Below, piece after piece: positions 17,529 to 26,498 of a stretch of 64,000 bases of DNA. The notes under the pieces were generated by a model. It was not told where the DNA came from, ran no database searches, and was given only the letters and a program-made list of their open reading frames with translations. The stretch is from Anthracocystis setariae (lineage: Eukaryota; Basidiomycota; Ustilaginomycetes; Ustilaginales; Ustilaginaceae). Position 1 is the stretch's first letter. The number at the start of each line of letters is the position of its first letter. A program made the translations under genes and the position numbers. Location of the stretch: the NCBI GenBank assembly GCA_928724745.1, contig CAKMXJ010000008.1:186001-250000 (forward strand), written 5' to 3'.

Positions 17529-20123
17529 ATGTTGTCGACACCTCAGCCATATCCAACGGTTGCCAACAATGCTCCCGCTCCCGACGATGCACAGATCGAG
17601 TCGAGGATGCCGACCGTGTGTGTCGACTACCTCAGCCATCAGTGGACCGATGAAGATGTGTGGAGCAGTTGGAAGGCCATGACCAAGCAAAAAAACCAGA
17701 TCGCCAACGGCGTCAGGCTCGAAAATGCTAGTTGGCGTACCTGGGCCAAGCAGCGCGGCAAGCTCAAGACCATCAGCCCAGAAACCCTCAATTGGTACGT
17801 TCGCCGAATCTGGATGCCGATGCTGTCCAACCGTCGTCCCCGGTGCGGGCTTCACATTAGTGCGAGCACAATACTGATGGCTTTATCTCTTTTCTCCTTC
17901 TCCCCTTTTTGTTGCGGGCTGAACAGGTTGAAGGACAGCGACGTTACATGGTTGTATGGTCCTCTTCACGAGCATGTCGAGTCGGTCCCGCCGCCCAAGC
18001 AGGCAACCACCGCAGACCGCCTCGATCTCGACGATGGCCATCACGTTCGTTCCATCCTCAAACACCGCACGATCTCGGATATGCTCGCTACACCCAGCCC
18101 CGCCAATGGCACCGTCGCTTCGCCTAACCTCGAACTCGAGTCCAACCCTATCGACGAGCACATGGAGCAGCAAGATCGCGAAGCTGAAGCAAAGGCCAAA
18201 CGTGCCCTCTTCTCCGTCAAGTCCGACTCCAATCTTCTTTCCAGGTCGACCGCCAACACTGGCGGCTCGCCTGGCACCACGCCTCTGGTTTCAGCTCAAA
18301 AGAAGAAGCCGTCCCTCTCATCTCGTACCGACAGTGCTGGCTCGGACGAAAAGAGGCACATCAGCTTCAACCATCGTGTCGAGCAATGCATCGCCTTGGA
18401 CCACCAATATCCTGACTACGATGACTACGACGAAGACGAGTTCGACGAAGAGGACGAAGATGCCAGCAGCGAGGAGGAGGTGCTCACGATGAAGTCGAGC
18501 CCACGAACGTCTCCTGCTATCTCTCACGCCTCTACCTCGTCGAAGCAGTCAGAGCACCATACCACCATTGCCAAGCTGGCTCCCACTCGATTGAAGACCT
18601 CGGATGTCTATCCAGCGCCCTCGCCTGCCGTCGTGGACCCCACCGGCTTCTTGGCAACTCGTGCCAATAATGGAACCACCGTCTCGACCTACCCTTCACA
18701 GTACGGGTATGCAGGCGCTGGTATCCCGTCCAGCCACGGAGATCCTACCGCTCGGGGTGTGCAGTGGGATCTCGAAGACGACTTCAATGGGGATTTCGAC
18801 TACTTCGACGGGCCTGACATGAGTGATGGGTCCGGGCTTGGAAACTCGAATGAGCCGGTTTTTAACACAGGCGACGCTGCGAGCAGCCCTGACGCTTCCC
18901 GGGCCTACGGGAGCTTTTTTGACCACAGCGAGTCAGACAGGACTGACGGATCCTCCACATCCACGTCGCCTCAAGATCTAGCAGCTGCCAGTGCAGCAGC
19001 AGCATCGGAATCGTCGCAGGCCGGTGTTGCACCCCGCGGAATTCTCAAGCACAGGATCGTGCATCAGACAGCTGCAGAAGACTACGAGTCACGAAGCCTC
19101 GAGGCAGAGGGCGACCACGATGTGCTAGGCAGTTCGCATCCGGAGTCGTCTTCGTTCCAAGACTCGTATGAAGCCTCGAGGGACGATTCGCGTGAACGCG
19201 GTCGACCCTCACAGAGGTTGGGAAGTTCCACATCTTACGAGCGGATTCAAGAGGCGGCTAGACAGGGCCGAGTCCGGACCAATAGCGGAAATTCCTCCGG
19301 ACACTCGCCTACTAACTCGGCCGTGAATGGGGGATATTCTGCCTCGCCTCAGAATGCGCGAAGCTACGCGCGGAGTGGTGGCGATTCCTTTCGGGGCGGC
19401 AAGGAGGTTGCAGCAACAAGAGATGGAACTGATGGCATTCGAGCTGGAGATGCAACATCGTACGGAGGAAAGACGCGTTCGGTCCAGAATAGGGCCGTAA
19501 ATGACTACGATTCCGATGGCTCGCATGGGCTGGCGAGCCCGAACTTCCCGGCCAGTCCGCAATTAGATAGCAAGCAAGATGGAGGATGGACTCGGGCTTC
19601 ACAAGACAGGGAGGGGGATCGATACATGTATGGTGCGGAGAGAAGCGATTGGTCGGACGAGAAGAAGGGATCGAAAGCTTCGGCGCGAGCCAAGTCCGCT
19701 TCGCCCAGTGGCGCTGCAACCGACTTGAGCGTGGACGTGGAAAACATCCCCAGCAATGCTCCCCCGGCATCGAAAGCGGTGATCAGCCCCGATGGACCTG
19801 TAGAAGTGGGACCGACACCTCTGAACACGCCGACGTTTATCCTTGCCAGAGCAAACGGCAAGCGCCGTTCAGGCTCGGGCTCAGGAGCCGATATCTCGGG
19901 GGGCGGACCATCGAGTCCCACGCTGCCACGCCGTACCAGCGCAACAGGAGCGCTGGTGGCACCACACAATTCGGAACCTCGGGTGCCTCTGGCTCACGAC
20001 TATGTCGAAGAAGACGAGGGAGGGATCATTGGGCGAGCCGTCGAGATCGTCAACACGGCGAGGGATCTGATCGGTGCGCTGTTGGGCACTGGGGATCGCG
20101 GCCGATCGTGGCGCGAGGGCTGA
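17529..20123 (+). CDS. Reg1-like PP1 (Glc7) regulatory subunit
   Basis: ATG at 17529 (MLSTPQPYPTV). One intron at 17795-17926 (GTACGT ... GAACAG, 132 bp) restores the block ETLNW/LKDSDVTWLYGPL; the spliced product is 820 aa. Residues about 27-110 carry the fungal domain seen at the N-terminus of Reg1/Reg2 (DUF1752/PF08550-type: VCVDYLSHQW, VRLENASWRTWAKQ). At about residue 230 is RHISFNHRVEQCIALDH, matching the RHIxF PP1-docking motif of yeast Reg1, followed by a long acidic run. Short repeats of the form RGILKHR/RSILKHR flank Ser-rich disorder. Reg1 directs PP1 to Snf1 in glucose repression; the same role is inferred here. The intron is a multiple of three with no stop, so retention would add 44 residues. 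Confidence 0.85.
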   Translation: MLSTPQPYPTVANNAPAPDDAQIESRMPTVCVDYLSHQWTDEDVWSSWKAMTKQKNQIANGVRLENASWRTWAKQRGKLKTISPETLNWYVRRIWMPMLSNRRPRCGLHISASTILMALSLFSFSPFCCGLNRLKDSDVTWLYGPLHEHVESVPPPKQATTADRLDLDDGHHVRSILKHRTISDMLATPSPANGTVASPNLELESNPIDEHMEQQDREAEAKAKRALFSVKSDSNLLSRSTANTGGSPGTTPLVSAQKKKPSLSSRTDSAGSDEKRHISFNHRVEQCIALDHQYPDYDDYDEDEFDEEDEDASSEEEVLTMKSSPRTSPAISHASTSSKQSEHHTTIAKLAPTRLKTSDVYPAPSPAVVDPTGFLATRANNGTTVSTYPSQYGYAGAGIPSSHGDPTARGVQWDLEDDFNGDFDYFDGPDMSDGSGLGNSNEPVFNTGDAASSPDASRAYGSFFDHSESDRTDGSSTSTSPQDLAAASAAAASESSQAGVAPRGILKHRIVHQTAAEDYESRSLEAEGDHDVLGSSHPESSSFQDSYEASRDDSRERGRPSQRLGSSTSYERIQEAARQGRVRTNSGNSSGHSPTNSAVNGGYSASPQNARSYARSGGDSFRGGKEVAATRDGTDGIRAGDATSYGGKTRSVQNRAVNDYDSDGSHGLASPNFPASPQLDSKQDGGWTRASQDREGDRYMYGAERSDWSDEKKGSKASARAKSASPSGAATDLSVDVENIPSNAPPASKAVISPDGPVEVGPTPLNTPTFILARANGKRRSGSGSGADISGGGPSSPTLPRRTSATGALVAPHNSEPRVPLAHDYVEEDEGGIIGRAVEIVNTARDLIGALLGTGDRGRSWREG

Positions 20124-20278
20124 GTCGGTTCAGCTCGCTTCTCGATTTGGCTCACATAGCATACTATCGTCGCCGTTCATGTTTGTTTCGCTATCGCGCC
20201 TACACTTGCGTCTTACAGACTCATGTTCTTGTTGGGTTCAATATGAAATCGTATTCTATCGCATCGCAAACGCAAGAG

Positions 20279-22963
20279 CTATGATTCGAGATGTGCTTGG
20301 GTGGAAAGCAGGACGGCTTGGAGGAGGGATTTGTAGACGGCTAGCCAGTAGGGGAGGATGTTTTCGGGGGCGTTGTCGGTGTGCGGGTACCACCAGTCGG
20401 CGAAGCTGAATTGGATGGTGGTTTGCATGTGAAAGCTCCAGACGTGGAGGACAGGTTGGCGGGAAGCGTTTCGGGCTAGGAGGCGTAAGTTGTTTGGTTT
20501 GAGGGTGAGGTTTGTTGAGGGTTGGGGGATGGGGTGGGAGGGGGAGAAGATGGGTTCGAGTTTGCCTAGCGAGCTGAGCCAGGGCATGGAGGGGTAGTGG
20601 GCGGTGGAGGGGAGGAAGAGGAATTCGGTTGACATGGTATCGTACATGAGCGCTTTGTCGTGACGTAGCCAGTTGCTGTTGTTTCGACCGGTTTGGTATT
20701 GCTGTGCGAGGAGGTGGGTGATGGTGAAGAGTGTCGCGAGGTCAGAAGCGGTGGGGGAGGGGAGGGGGTCGGTTGGATTGGTGGGTGAAGGGTGCGATAG
20801 TTTCTCAGATCCCGAGCTCCAGCGGGCTGAAGTGGCCGGGATCTTGGTGGGAAATCCACTCATACAGAGACCAAGATAGCGACGGTAGGTAGGTCGGAGC
20901 GTGTCCCGTTTCGAGATGGCGTTGCTGAAACTGCCCAAGATGCGGTTCGGATCATCCCAGCCGTCGTTTTTGTGCGGGTTGGGAACGAGGCCGCGATACT
21001 TGCGAGTCCAAGTGGTAGCCATGTGACTGCATGCCTCCAAGAACGGCGCCAGCGTCAGCCCGCGCTGCTTGAGCAGTGCCAAGAGACGCTTCGTTTGATC
21101 AGCGTCGAGCGTGGTGGCAAGAAAAGATGTATGCGTGATTTGCCCCTCGAAAGGCTTGCCATCCTGCGGGAGAAGCCCAAGCGGTAGCATCTCTCCCTTC
21201 TCCGCTACGCCTCTACATAGGCTCACCAACGGCTTGTTGAACACTTTTGACCGCAGATGCGAGCAGCTCTTGTGATTGCGTAGCGTCAAGCCCACTACCT
21301 TGCCTCCGAGCTTGTCGACCATGTTGAGAGCCGACGCTTTTCCGGACATGCGTTCTTCGTTGACCTTTTGCACTGCGGCCAGTTCCTTCTTACTCACCTC
21401 CCATGTCGAGGGCTGATCCTGGATCGCATCCTGCAACGCTGGCTCTAGCCTTGTCACCTCTTCTCCCCAACTAAACTCCTTGACCTCGAAAGTGGGCTCG
21501 GCAAGGACAGAGGCGATGGAAGACAGCACCAGATCGAAGCTGATCAAGGTGCCAATTCCTTCGCTCACGACGTGGCTCTGTTCGATCAGGATGCGAGCAT
21601 CTACATTGTGCTGCGCATCGTACGGCCAGAAATGAAGCTTCATCCTCTCGCGTCCGGGAACATCTGGACCGGTCGCTCTGGTGAGAAAGCTTCGGAACTC
21701 CTCTTCCTCATCTTGCACGCGGGGCTCTGTGTGAATGATAGCTACCTCGTCCAGCCACGACGAGATGCCTTCTTCGGACTCGACACAATCGTATACCAGC
21801 GCGACTTGGAGGTCGACTTTGTCGGCAATGTATTCAGGCAGACGCAAGTCGGGAATACCAACTTCCTTCCTTTTAGCGAGACGAAGCGCAATGGTGGGGT
21901 GCGACCATCTCAACCGCCTGATGGCTTCTCGAAACTGCATCGGTGAAAGCAGTAGAGGAAGCGGAGTGGTGGAGCGGTCCGGAGCGACGAGATTGAGGGT
22001 GCAGGAAGCAAACATATCGCCTTGCTGGTGGAAACGGTATTGCCAGTGAAGGATAAAGTTCGCCATTGCGTCGATCGTTCTCCACCATACCTTGCGTACT
22101 CCTTGGTCGTGACAAGTTTGAAGGTAATTCCATTTGTACTCGGACTCAGATGCAGGTGGAGTGTAAAGCGGCGCAACTTTGGCAGCCGTGTCCGTGGGGG
22201 AGGGTAGTACGGATGTAGCCGCAGAAGAAGTGGTTGTGTGGGCGGACGTAGAAGAGGCTGCGGAGGATCGACGCCTGCGAAGGGAAAAAGATGGAAGGAG
22301 GAGAGAGCTGAGTTTCTTCTTGAGCTGAGGTCGACGTTGGCAATCGTCTGAAGCGAGTGGTGGTGGACCATCCGAAGCGGTAATGGTAAATTCGTGGCCA
22401 TGAAGATGGAAAGGCTGAGGTGGGAACAGAGTCATCCGAGCCGGAGCACTTTGCGGCCCTTCCCTGCCGGAAGAGGGGTCTTTACTGAAACTCAGGCTCA
22501 GCACAGCTGGAGACGACCTCTTCCGACTCAATGTTGGAAGCCGAAGCAAACTATCCTCTTTCCCCAATGCTGTTCTCGTTCCTAGATCGGCGTCATTCGG
22601 AGTTTCGGTTGATATGCTCCTTTGCGCCATCTCTTCGATAGGCAAGTCCCTGCTGCTGATTCCCAGTAAAAGAGGCACAAAGCTGTTCCGAGCCAGTAGC
22701 TTGGAAGTCTTGACGCTTAATCTTGAAGAAAACGTTTCCACCTCCAAGCCACGGATGACTTCATCAGAGCTTCTCTGAAGCGCTGACTTGTTCGCCGAAC
22801 TTCGCGTTCGAGGTGCTGTAAACAAAGAGAGGCGTGAGGAAGGACGGTCGTCTTCGACTTGGAGATTTCGAATCGAGTAGTCTGTGCTGGTTTCAAGTGC
22901 TAGGCAAGTGGCTTGAGATGATGTTCGACGTAGAGTCCTGTTGGGCGGGAGGAGCGAAGTCAT
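20279..22963 (-). CDS. Acyltransferase of the condensation/Tri3-like superfamily
   Basis: 894 aa with a true ATG at 22963. The first 270 residues are low-complexity Ser/Arg-rich and unlike known enzymes. From about 275 (YKWNYLQTCHDQ) onward the sequence resembles fungal CoA-dependent acyltransferases related to NRPS condensation domains and trichothecene 3-O-acetyltransferase: FREAIRRLRWSHPTIALRL, FLATTLDADQTKRLLALLKQRGLTLAPFLEA, and a C-terminal FSFADWWYPHT. The active-site signature is present as H464-VVS-E468-G469, that is HxxxEG instead of HxxxDG, keeping the catalytic His but replacing Asp. No substrate can be inferred, and no biosynthetic cluster is visible around it. Its 3' end lies 155 bp from the convergent Reg1-like gene. 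Confidence 0.7.
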   Translation of the reverse strand: MTSLLPPNRTLRRTSSQATCLALETSTDYSIRNLQVEDDRPSSRLSLFTAPRTRSSANKSALQRSSDEVIRGLEVETFSSRLSVKTSKLLARNSFVPLLLGISSRDLPIEEMAQRSISTETPNDADLGTRTALGKEDSLLRLPTLSRKRSSPAVLSLSFSKDPSSGREGPQSAPARMTLFPPQPFHLHGHEFTITASDGPPPLASDDCQRRPQLKKKLSSLLLPSFSLRRRRSSAASSTSAHTTTSSAATSVLPSPTDTAAKVAPLYTPPASESEYKWNYLQTCHDQGVRKVWWRTIDAMANFILHWQYRFHQQGDMFASCTLNLVAPDRSTTPLPLLLSPMQFREAIRRLRWSHPTIALRLAKRKEVGIPDLRLPEYIADKVDLQVALVYDCVESEEGISSWLDEVAIIHTEPRVQDEEEEFRSFLTRATGPDVPGRERMKLHFWPYDAQHNVDARILIEQSHVVSEGIGTLISFDLVLSSIASVLAEPTFEVKEFSWGEEVTRLEPALQDAIQDQPSTWEVSKKELAAVQKVNEERMSGKASALNMVDKLGGKVVGLTLRNHKSCSHLRSKVFNKPLVSLCRGVAEKGEMLPLGLLPQDGKPFEGQITHTSFLATTLDADQTKRLLALLKQRGLTLAPFLEACSHMATTWTRKYRGLVPNPHKNDGWDDPNRILGSFSNAISKRDTLRPTYRRYLGLCMSGFPTKIPATSARWSSGSEKLSHPSPTNPTDPLPSPTASDLATLFTITHLLAQQYQTGRNNSNWLRHDKALMYDTMSTEFLFLPSTAHYPSMPWLSSLGKLEPIFSPSHPIPQPSTNLTLKPNNLRLLARNASRQPVLHVWSFHMQTTIQFSFADWWYPHTDNAPENILPYWLAVYKSLLQAVLLSTQAHLES

Positions 22964-23828
22964 TACCGGCAGTACTTGTGGATGGTGAATAGAACCCTAC
23001 AAGCTCTTATGAAGTGAGACTGACCAAGAAATCAAATCAGATTTGATAAGAGAAGTCAAAGGATGGGCATACAGGTGGGAAAGGGGGAGGAGAGGGTCGA
23101 CTGGTTCTTATGCTTCTTTCATGTGAGCATGTGAACTCGACGAGGAAGAGACATCGTATCACCCCTTTCACCGCAGCATCGGCCCCTATTGCAACTTGGC
23201 CTCCGCCTCACACCAAGCCATCCTGGGCCAGACACGTCACACATTCATGGACTACAAGCGATGTCAACGCCCAAAAGCCTGCACCTTACACGCCGCTGCA
23301 AAACGCAAACAAGTTGAGGACGCCTCCATATCCCCTTGTTTTGTTGTGCCAAATTGGACAGCTGCACATTCCACACTGTCAGGGGGGCTGGACGCGTCAA
23401 CTGCTGTGGTGCATTTTTGTTTTCTCCTTCTTGGCTAACCGTCAAGAATGTCATATGGTGTGGCCCCTTGCTCTCTGTGACGTCGCCGCGTTTCAAGGCA
23501 GGCAGCTTCACATCAAAGCCTTCTACCATGTGATGAAGGGAATCACGAGCCTGAAGTGCGCTGGAACCAAGGAATGCTCATCCGACCTGGAACATACGGT
23601 TCGACTGAAAGCTGCTGCCCTGGCGAGACTTTCCAGCTGATCCACAGCAGGAGCTCGCGGTGCGGTTGAACTGTTCCCACAATGTCACGCACAAATTCGA
23701 ACATACGCACAGTACGAGGGAGGAATCGAGCAAAAGAGAGCATGTGATTAGGTGCATACATCAAGCAATAGCAAATGGTAGAAGTACAAGTTTTTGTCCG
23801 TAACATGGAAGTTCTTCATAGAAGCTAG
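22964..23828. other. Intergenic between two minus-strand genes
   Basis: Holds the promoter of the acyltransferase and the 3' end of the GH5 gene. A 176-aa plus-strand ORF (23110-23640, true ATG) has no recognisable domain and unremarkable composition; I do not call it. Confidence 0.5.
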
Positions 23829-26498
23829 CTAGAACCATTCTGGGAACCAAGTCGGCTCAGCCCTGGGGAGAAGCTCCTCTTCTCTCTTTCTTGCGCCTCC
23901 GGCGCACGGCCAACCGGAAGCAGTCCAGCCGGTAAGGTTGTACTGGTCAGGAGGATAGTTGCACCCGTTGATCTTGGTGTAGAATGGAGAGGTGTCTGCA
24001 GAGTTGAACCAGTTGCCAATTTGGGGTGCTGCTGTGGGGCCGCCAGCGACTGTCGCGGAAAGTGTAGGGGACGGGGCGGGCGTAGGTGACATTGTCGGGG
24101 TGTAGCTGGGCATGACCGAAAGAGGCGTGTTGGCTGACACGAGAGATGCAGGTGAAGGGACCAGGGAGGGTGAGTAGGTAGCAGCGCTGCCCGTTTGCCA
24201 GGGGAGGAAAGTACCTCCCCAAGCGGTTGTGGGGACAGTTGTTGCCTGGGCGGCGGCGACGGACGAGCATGCTCCGACAGACTCTTCTTGCGGGTTGAGA
24301 GGCATCCATCCCTGCTCCAAGCCGAGCGAGTAGGACCACATGGGCGCAGTAGGCTTGCCGGTGCGGATGCTGTTGCCAATCCTCCAAGTCCAGAAGAAGA
24401 AGTCGTGAAGGGAGTCCATCGAGGCCAACGCAAACTGGCGCAAGCCCGCTTTGGTTGCCGCCGAGTAATTCTCGTAGTCTGCCCACGTTGCGCAAGATCC
24501 GACGGCTGGGAACGTGCCGGCCACCGTTGAGACTGTACCCTTGTAAGTACCGTCATAGCGGTTACCGACGCCGACACCATTGAGGAACAGACCACAGTCG
24601 TTAATGGCCAGTGACATCTCGCCTCCGATAGCAACACCCATGTCGACGCGGGTCGTATCGACGTCTGGCATGAACGTCGTGCACGGCTTGAGCGCTTGAA
24701 CAGGCCAAGGGTCATTGTTTTGGTCAGCAAAGCAGATGTAAGGATGAGTATCCCAAATGATGCGGTCACCTCCGGCCAGGAAGCCCGACCATTGACTCAA
24801 GGCCAGGAAACCATCGTGAATGGAGATGTACGGTCCATGGCCGGCGCCGGTCCCGGTGATATTGCGCACCATAGTGTAGACATCCGAGTACCAAGCCTCC
24901 ATGGCTGGCTGGCCAATGGTGATGACGAAAGGCTCGTTGATGATACTGAAGATAGGCACAACGGGGCGAATTTCAGGCTGGCTGATGAACTCGGCAATCT
25001 GTCGGATGTAGTTCTTGGTGCGCTCCCCGTTCGATTTACCCATGAGGCCTTGCAAGAAGTTGATAAATCCTACGCGGCCCGAGTGGTTGTAACCGTTCTG
25101 TGAACCTGGAACGGAGTGGAGATCGAGGTTGACGCGAAGACCATACTTGCGAGCCCACTGGATCGCTTTGAGAACATAGCCCCACGAGACGCCCTCCAAG
25201 AAAGGTTCGTTGGCGTACGTCTCGAAAGCCCAGAAGCCGATGGGAATGCGCACCCAGTTGAGACCAGCAGCTGCAATAGCGGCAAAGTCTTGCTCCGTGA
25301 TAAAGGTGTCGTAATGGGAGGTCATCTTGGCTTTGAGATTGTCCGGGCCGCCTTCGGACAGGTACTTTTGCGAAAGCATGTATTCGTCGAGCACTGGGGT
25401 CGTATCATTCATGTAAGGCTCGTAAAGGCCTGGTACGATGAAAGGTTCGGTGACAAGCCAGCCGCCGAGGTTGACACCCAGAATTCGGTTGGTAGCAAAG
25501 TCGAACTCCTGATCAAGCGGGGGAGTGTAATTTTGCGCCTGAGCAGTGTTATTGAGAGGCTCGGAAACCCATCGACCACCGAAGTTGTTGATGTAGGTGA
25601 AGGTGGTGCCGTTGCCGAGGTCAATGACGGATCCGTTGGTACCCCAGGTAGCGAGCTGCTTTCCTGCAGAACCGGAAGAGCCTGAACCACTGCTGCCGCT
25701 TCCCGAGTGTTTGTGCTTGAAGACAAACAAGAGCAGGCAGACAACGACGGCCGCAGCGACAACAGCGATGCCGACAGCGACGCCGAGCACAATCAGCCAT
25801 TTCTTTTTGGTAGACATGCGCTTATCCTTGCCAGGACCGTACTTGTCAAGGCCTGCAGCACGGTAGTCCTTGGGTCCTCTCGACATCTTCCTTGCGTGGT
25901 AGCCCAGTTGCGGCGATGGCTCGTCTGCGCCTTGGCGGTACCTGTCGACCTTGTCCAAAGCAATGCTGCTCGCATTGTCGGCATAGTACTTTTCGAAGTC
26001 GGCGGCAGTGCCACTCTGCCTCCAGAGTTGGTAGACTGAGTCGTAGTCATTCTGACCGGCCAGATTTGGCGAGCTAGCCAAGGAGTCGGCTCGAGAGTCT
26101 TGGCGAACAAAAAGTGGAGTGAAGGGCCTTTCCTTCATTGCGAAAGATTCAGACGGGAGCATGCTGTGATCGACGTTATACGCGGCCGCCGAGGAGCTGT
26201 GGTCATAGTTGTACGCATCCGCCGAGGAGCCGTGATCATAGTTATATGCTGCGGCTGAGGAGCCATAGTAGGTCTGATTGTAGTTGTCGTGAGAAGCAGT
26301 GTACGGCTCGTTGTTCATTTCGGGGCTGTATCGAGGACCGGCGCGATGCCAACGCGGCTGGTTCAGGAACTGGGGCGAGGCTGCAGATGAGTGGAAGTAG
26401 CCATCTTGGAGCAAAGGCTGATCGACATGGCCAGGATTTGGAGACGGTGGGTCATAGGAATCGCCGGAAAGGTTTTCGTCACGACGATAAGACGTCAT
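23829..26498 (-). CDS. Membrane-anchored GH5 exo-1,3-beta-glucanase
   Basis: 889 aa from the ATG at 26498. The N-terminal 230 residues are cytosolic-type, Ser/Tyr-rich, with three tandem copies of a SSAAAYNYDH-like unit (about 78-113). KKKWLIVLGVAVG begins a single membrane segment (about 233-262), making a type II membrane protein with no cleavable signal. The catalytic domain (about 300-770) has ILGVNLGGWLVTEPF, NWVRIPIGFWAFE and RVNLDLHSVPGSQNG, the acid/base Glu in SIINEPF (near 521), WDTHPYICF, and the nucleophile Glu in IGGEMSLAIND (near 627). These are hallmarks of the fungal EXG/GH5_9 family, which trims beta-1,3-glucan in the cell wall. A Ser/Pro/Thr linker and a short Cys-containing tail (CNYPPDQYN ... 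WPCAGG) follow. Confidence 0.92.
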   Translation of the reverse strand: MTSYRRDENLSGDSYDPPSPNPGHVDQPLLQDGYFHSSAASPQFLNQPRWHRAGPRYSPEMNNEPYTASHDNYNQTYYGSSAAAYNYDHGSSADAYNYDHSSSAAAYNVDHSMLPSESFAMKERPFTPLFVRQDSRADSLASSPNLAGQNDYDSVYQLWRQSGTAADFEKYYADNASSIALDKVDRYRQGADEPSPQLGYHARKMSRGPKDYRAAGLDKYGPGKDKRMSTKKKWLIVLGVAVGIAVVAAAVVVCLLLFVFKHKHSGSGSSGSGSSGSAGKQLATWGTNGSVIDLGNGTTFTYINNFGGRWVSEPLNNTAQAQNYTPPLDQEFDFATNRILGVNLGGWLVTEPFIVPGLYEPYMNDTTPVLDEYMLSQKYLSEGGPDNLKAKMTSHYDTFITEQDFAAIAAAGLNWVRIPIGFWAFETYANEPFLEGVSWGYVLKAIQWARKYGLRVNLDLHSVPGSQNGYNHSGRVGFINFLQGLMGKSNGERTKNYIRQIAEFISQPEIRPVVPIFSIINEPFVITIGQPAMEAWYSDVYTMVRNITGTGAGHGPYISIHDGFLALSQWSGFLAGGDRIIWDTHPYICFADQNNDPWPVQALKPCTTFMPDVDTTRVDMGVAIGGEMSLAINDCGLFLNGVGVGNRYDGTYKGTVSTVAGTFPAVGSCATWADYENYSAATKAGLRQFALASMDSLHDFFFWTWRIGNSIRTGKPTAPMWSYSLGLEQGWMPLNPQEESVGACSSVAAAQATTVPTTAWGGTFLPWQTGSAATYSPSLVPSPASLVSANTPLSVMPSYTPTMSPTPAPSPTLSATVAGGPTAAPQIGNWFNSADTSPFYTKINGCNYPPDQYNLTGWTASGWPCAGGARKREEELLPRAEPTWFPEWF

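Noticed and set aside
23110..23640. 176-aa plus-strand ORF with a true ATG
   Set aside because: No domain, no signal peptide and unremarkable composition in promoter space; could be random.
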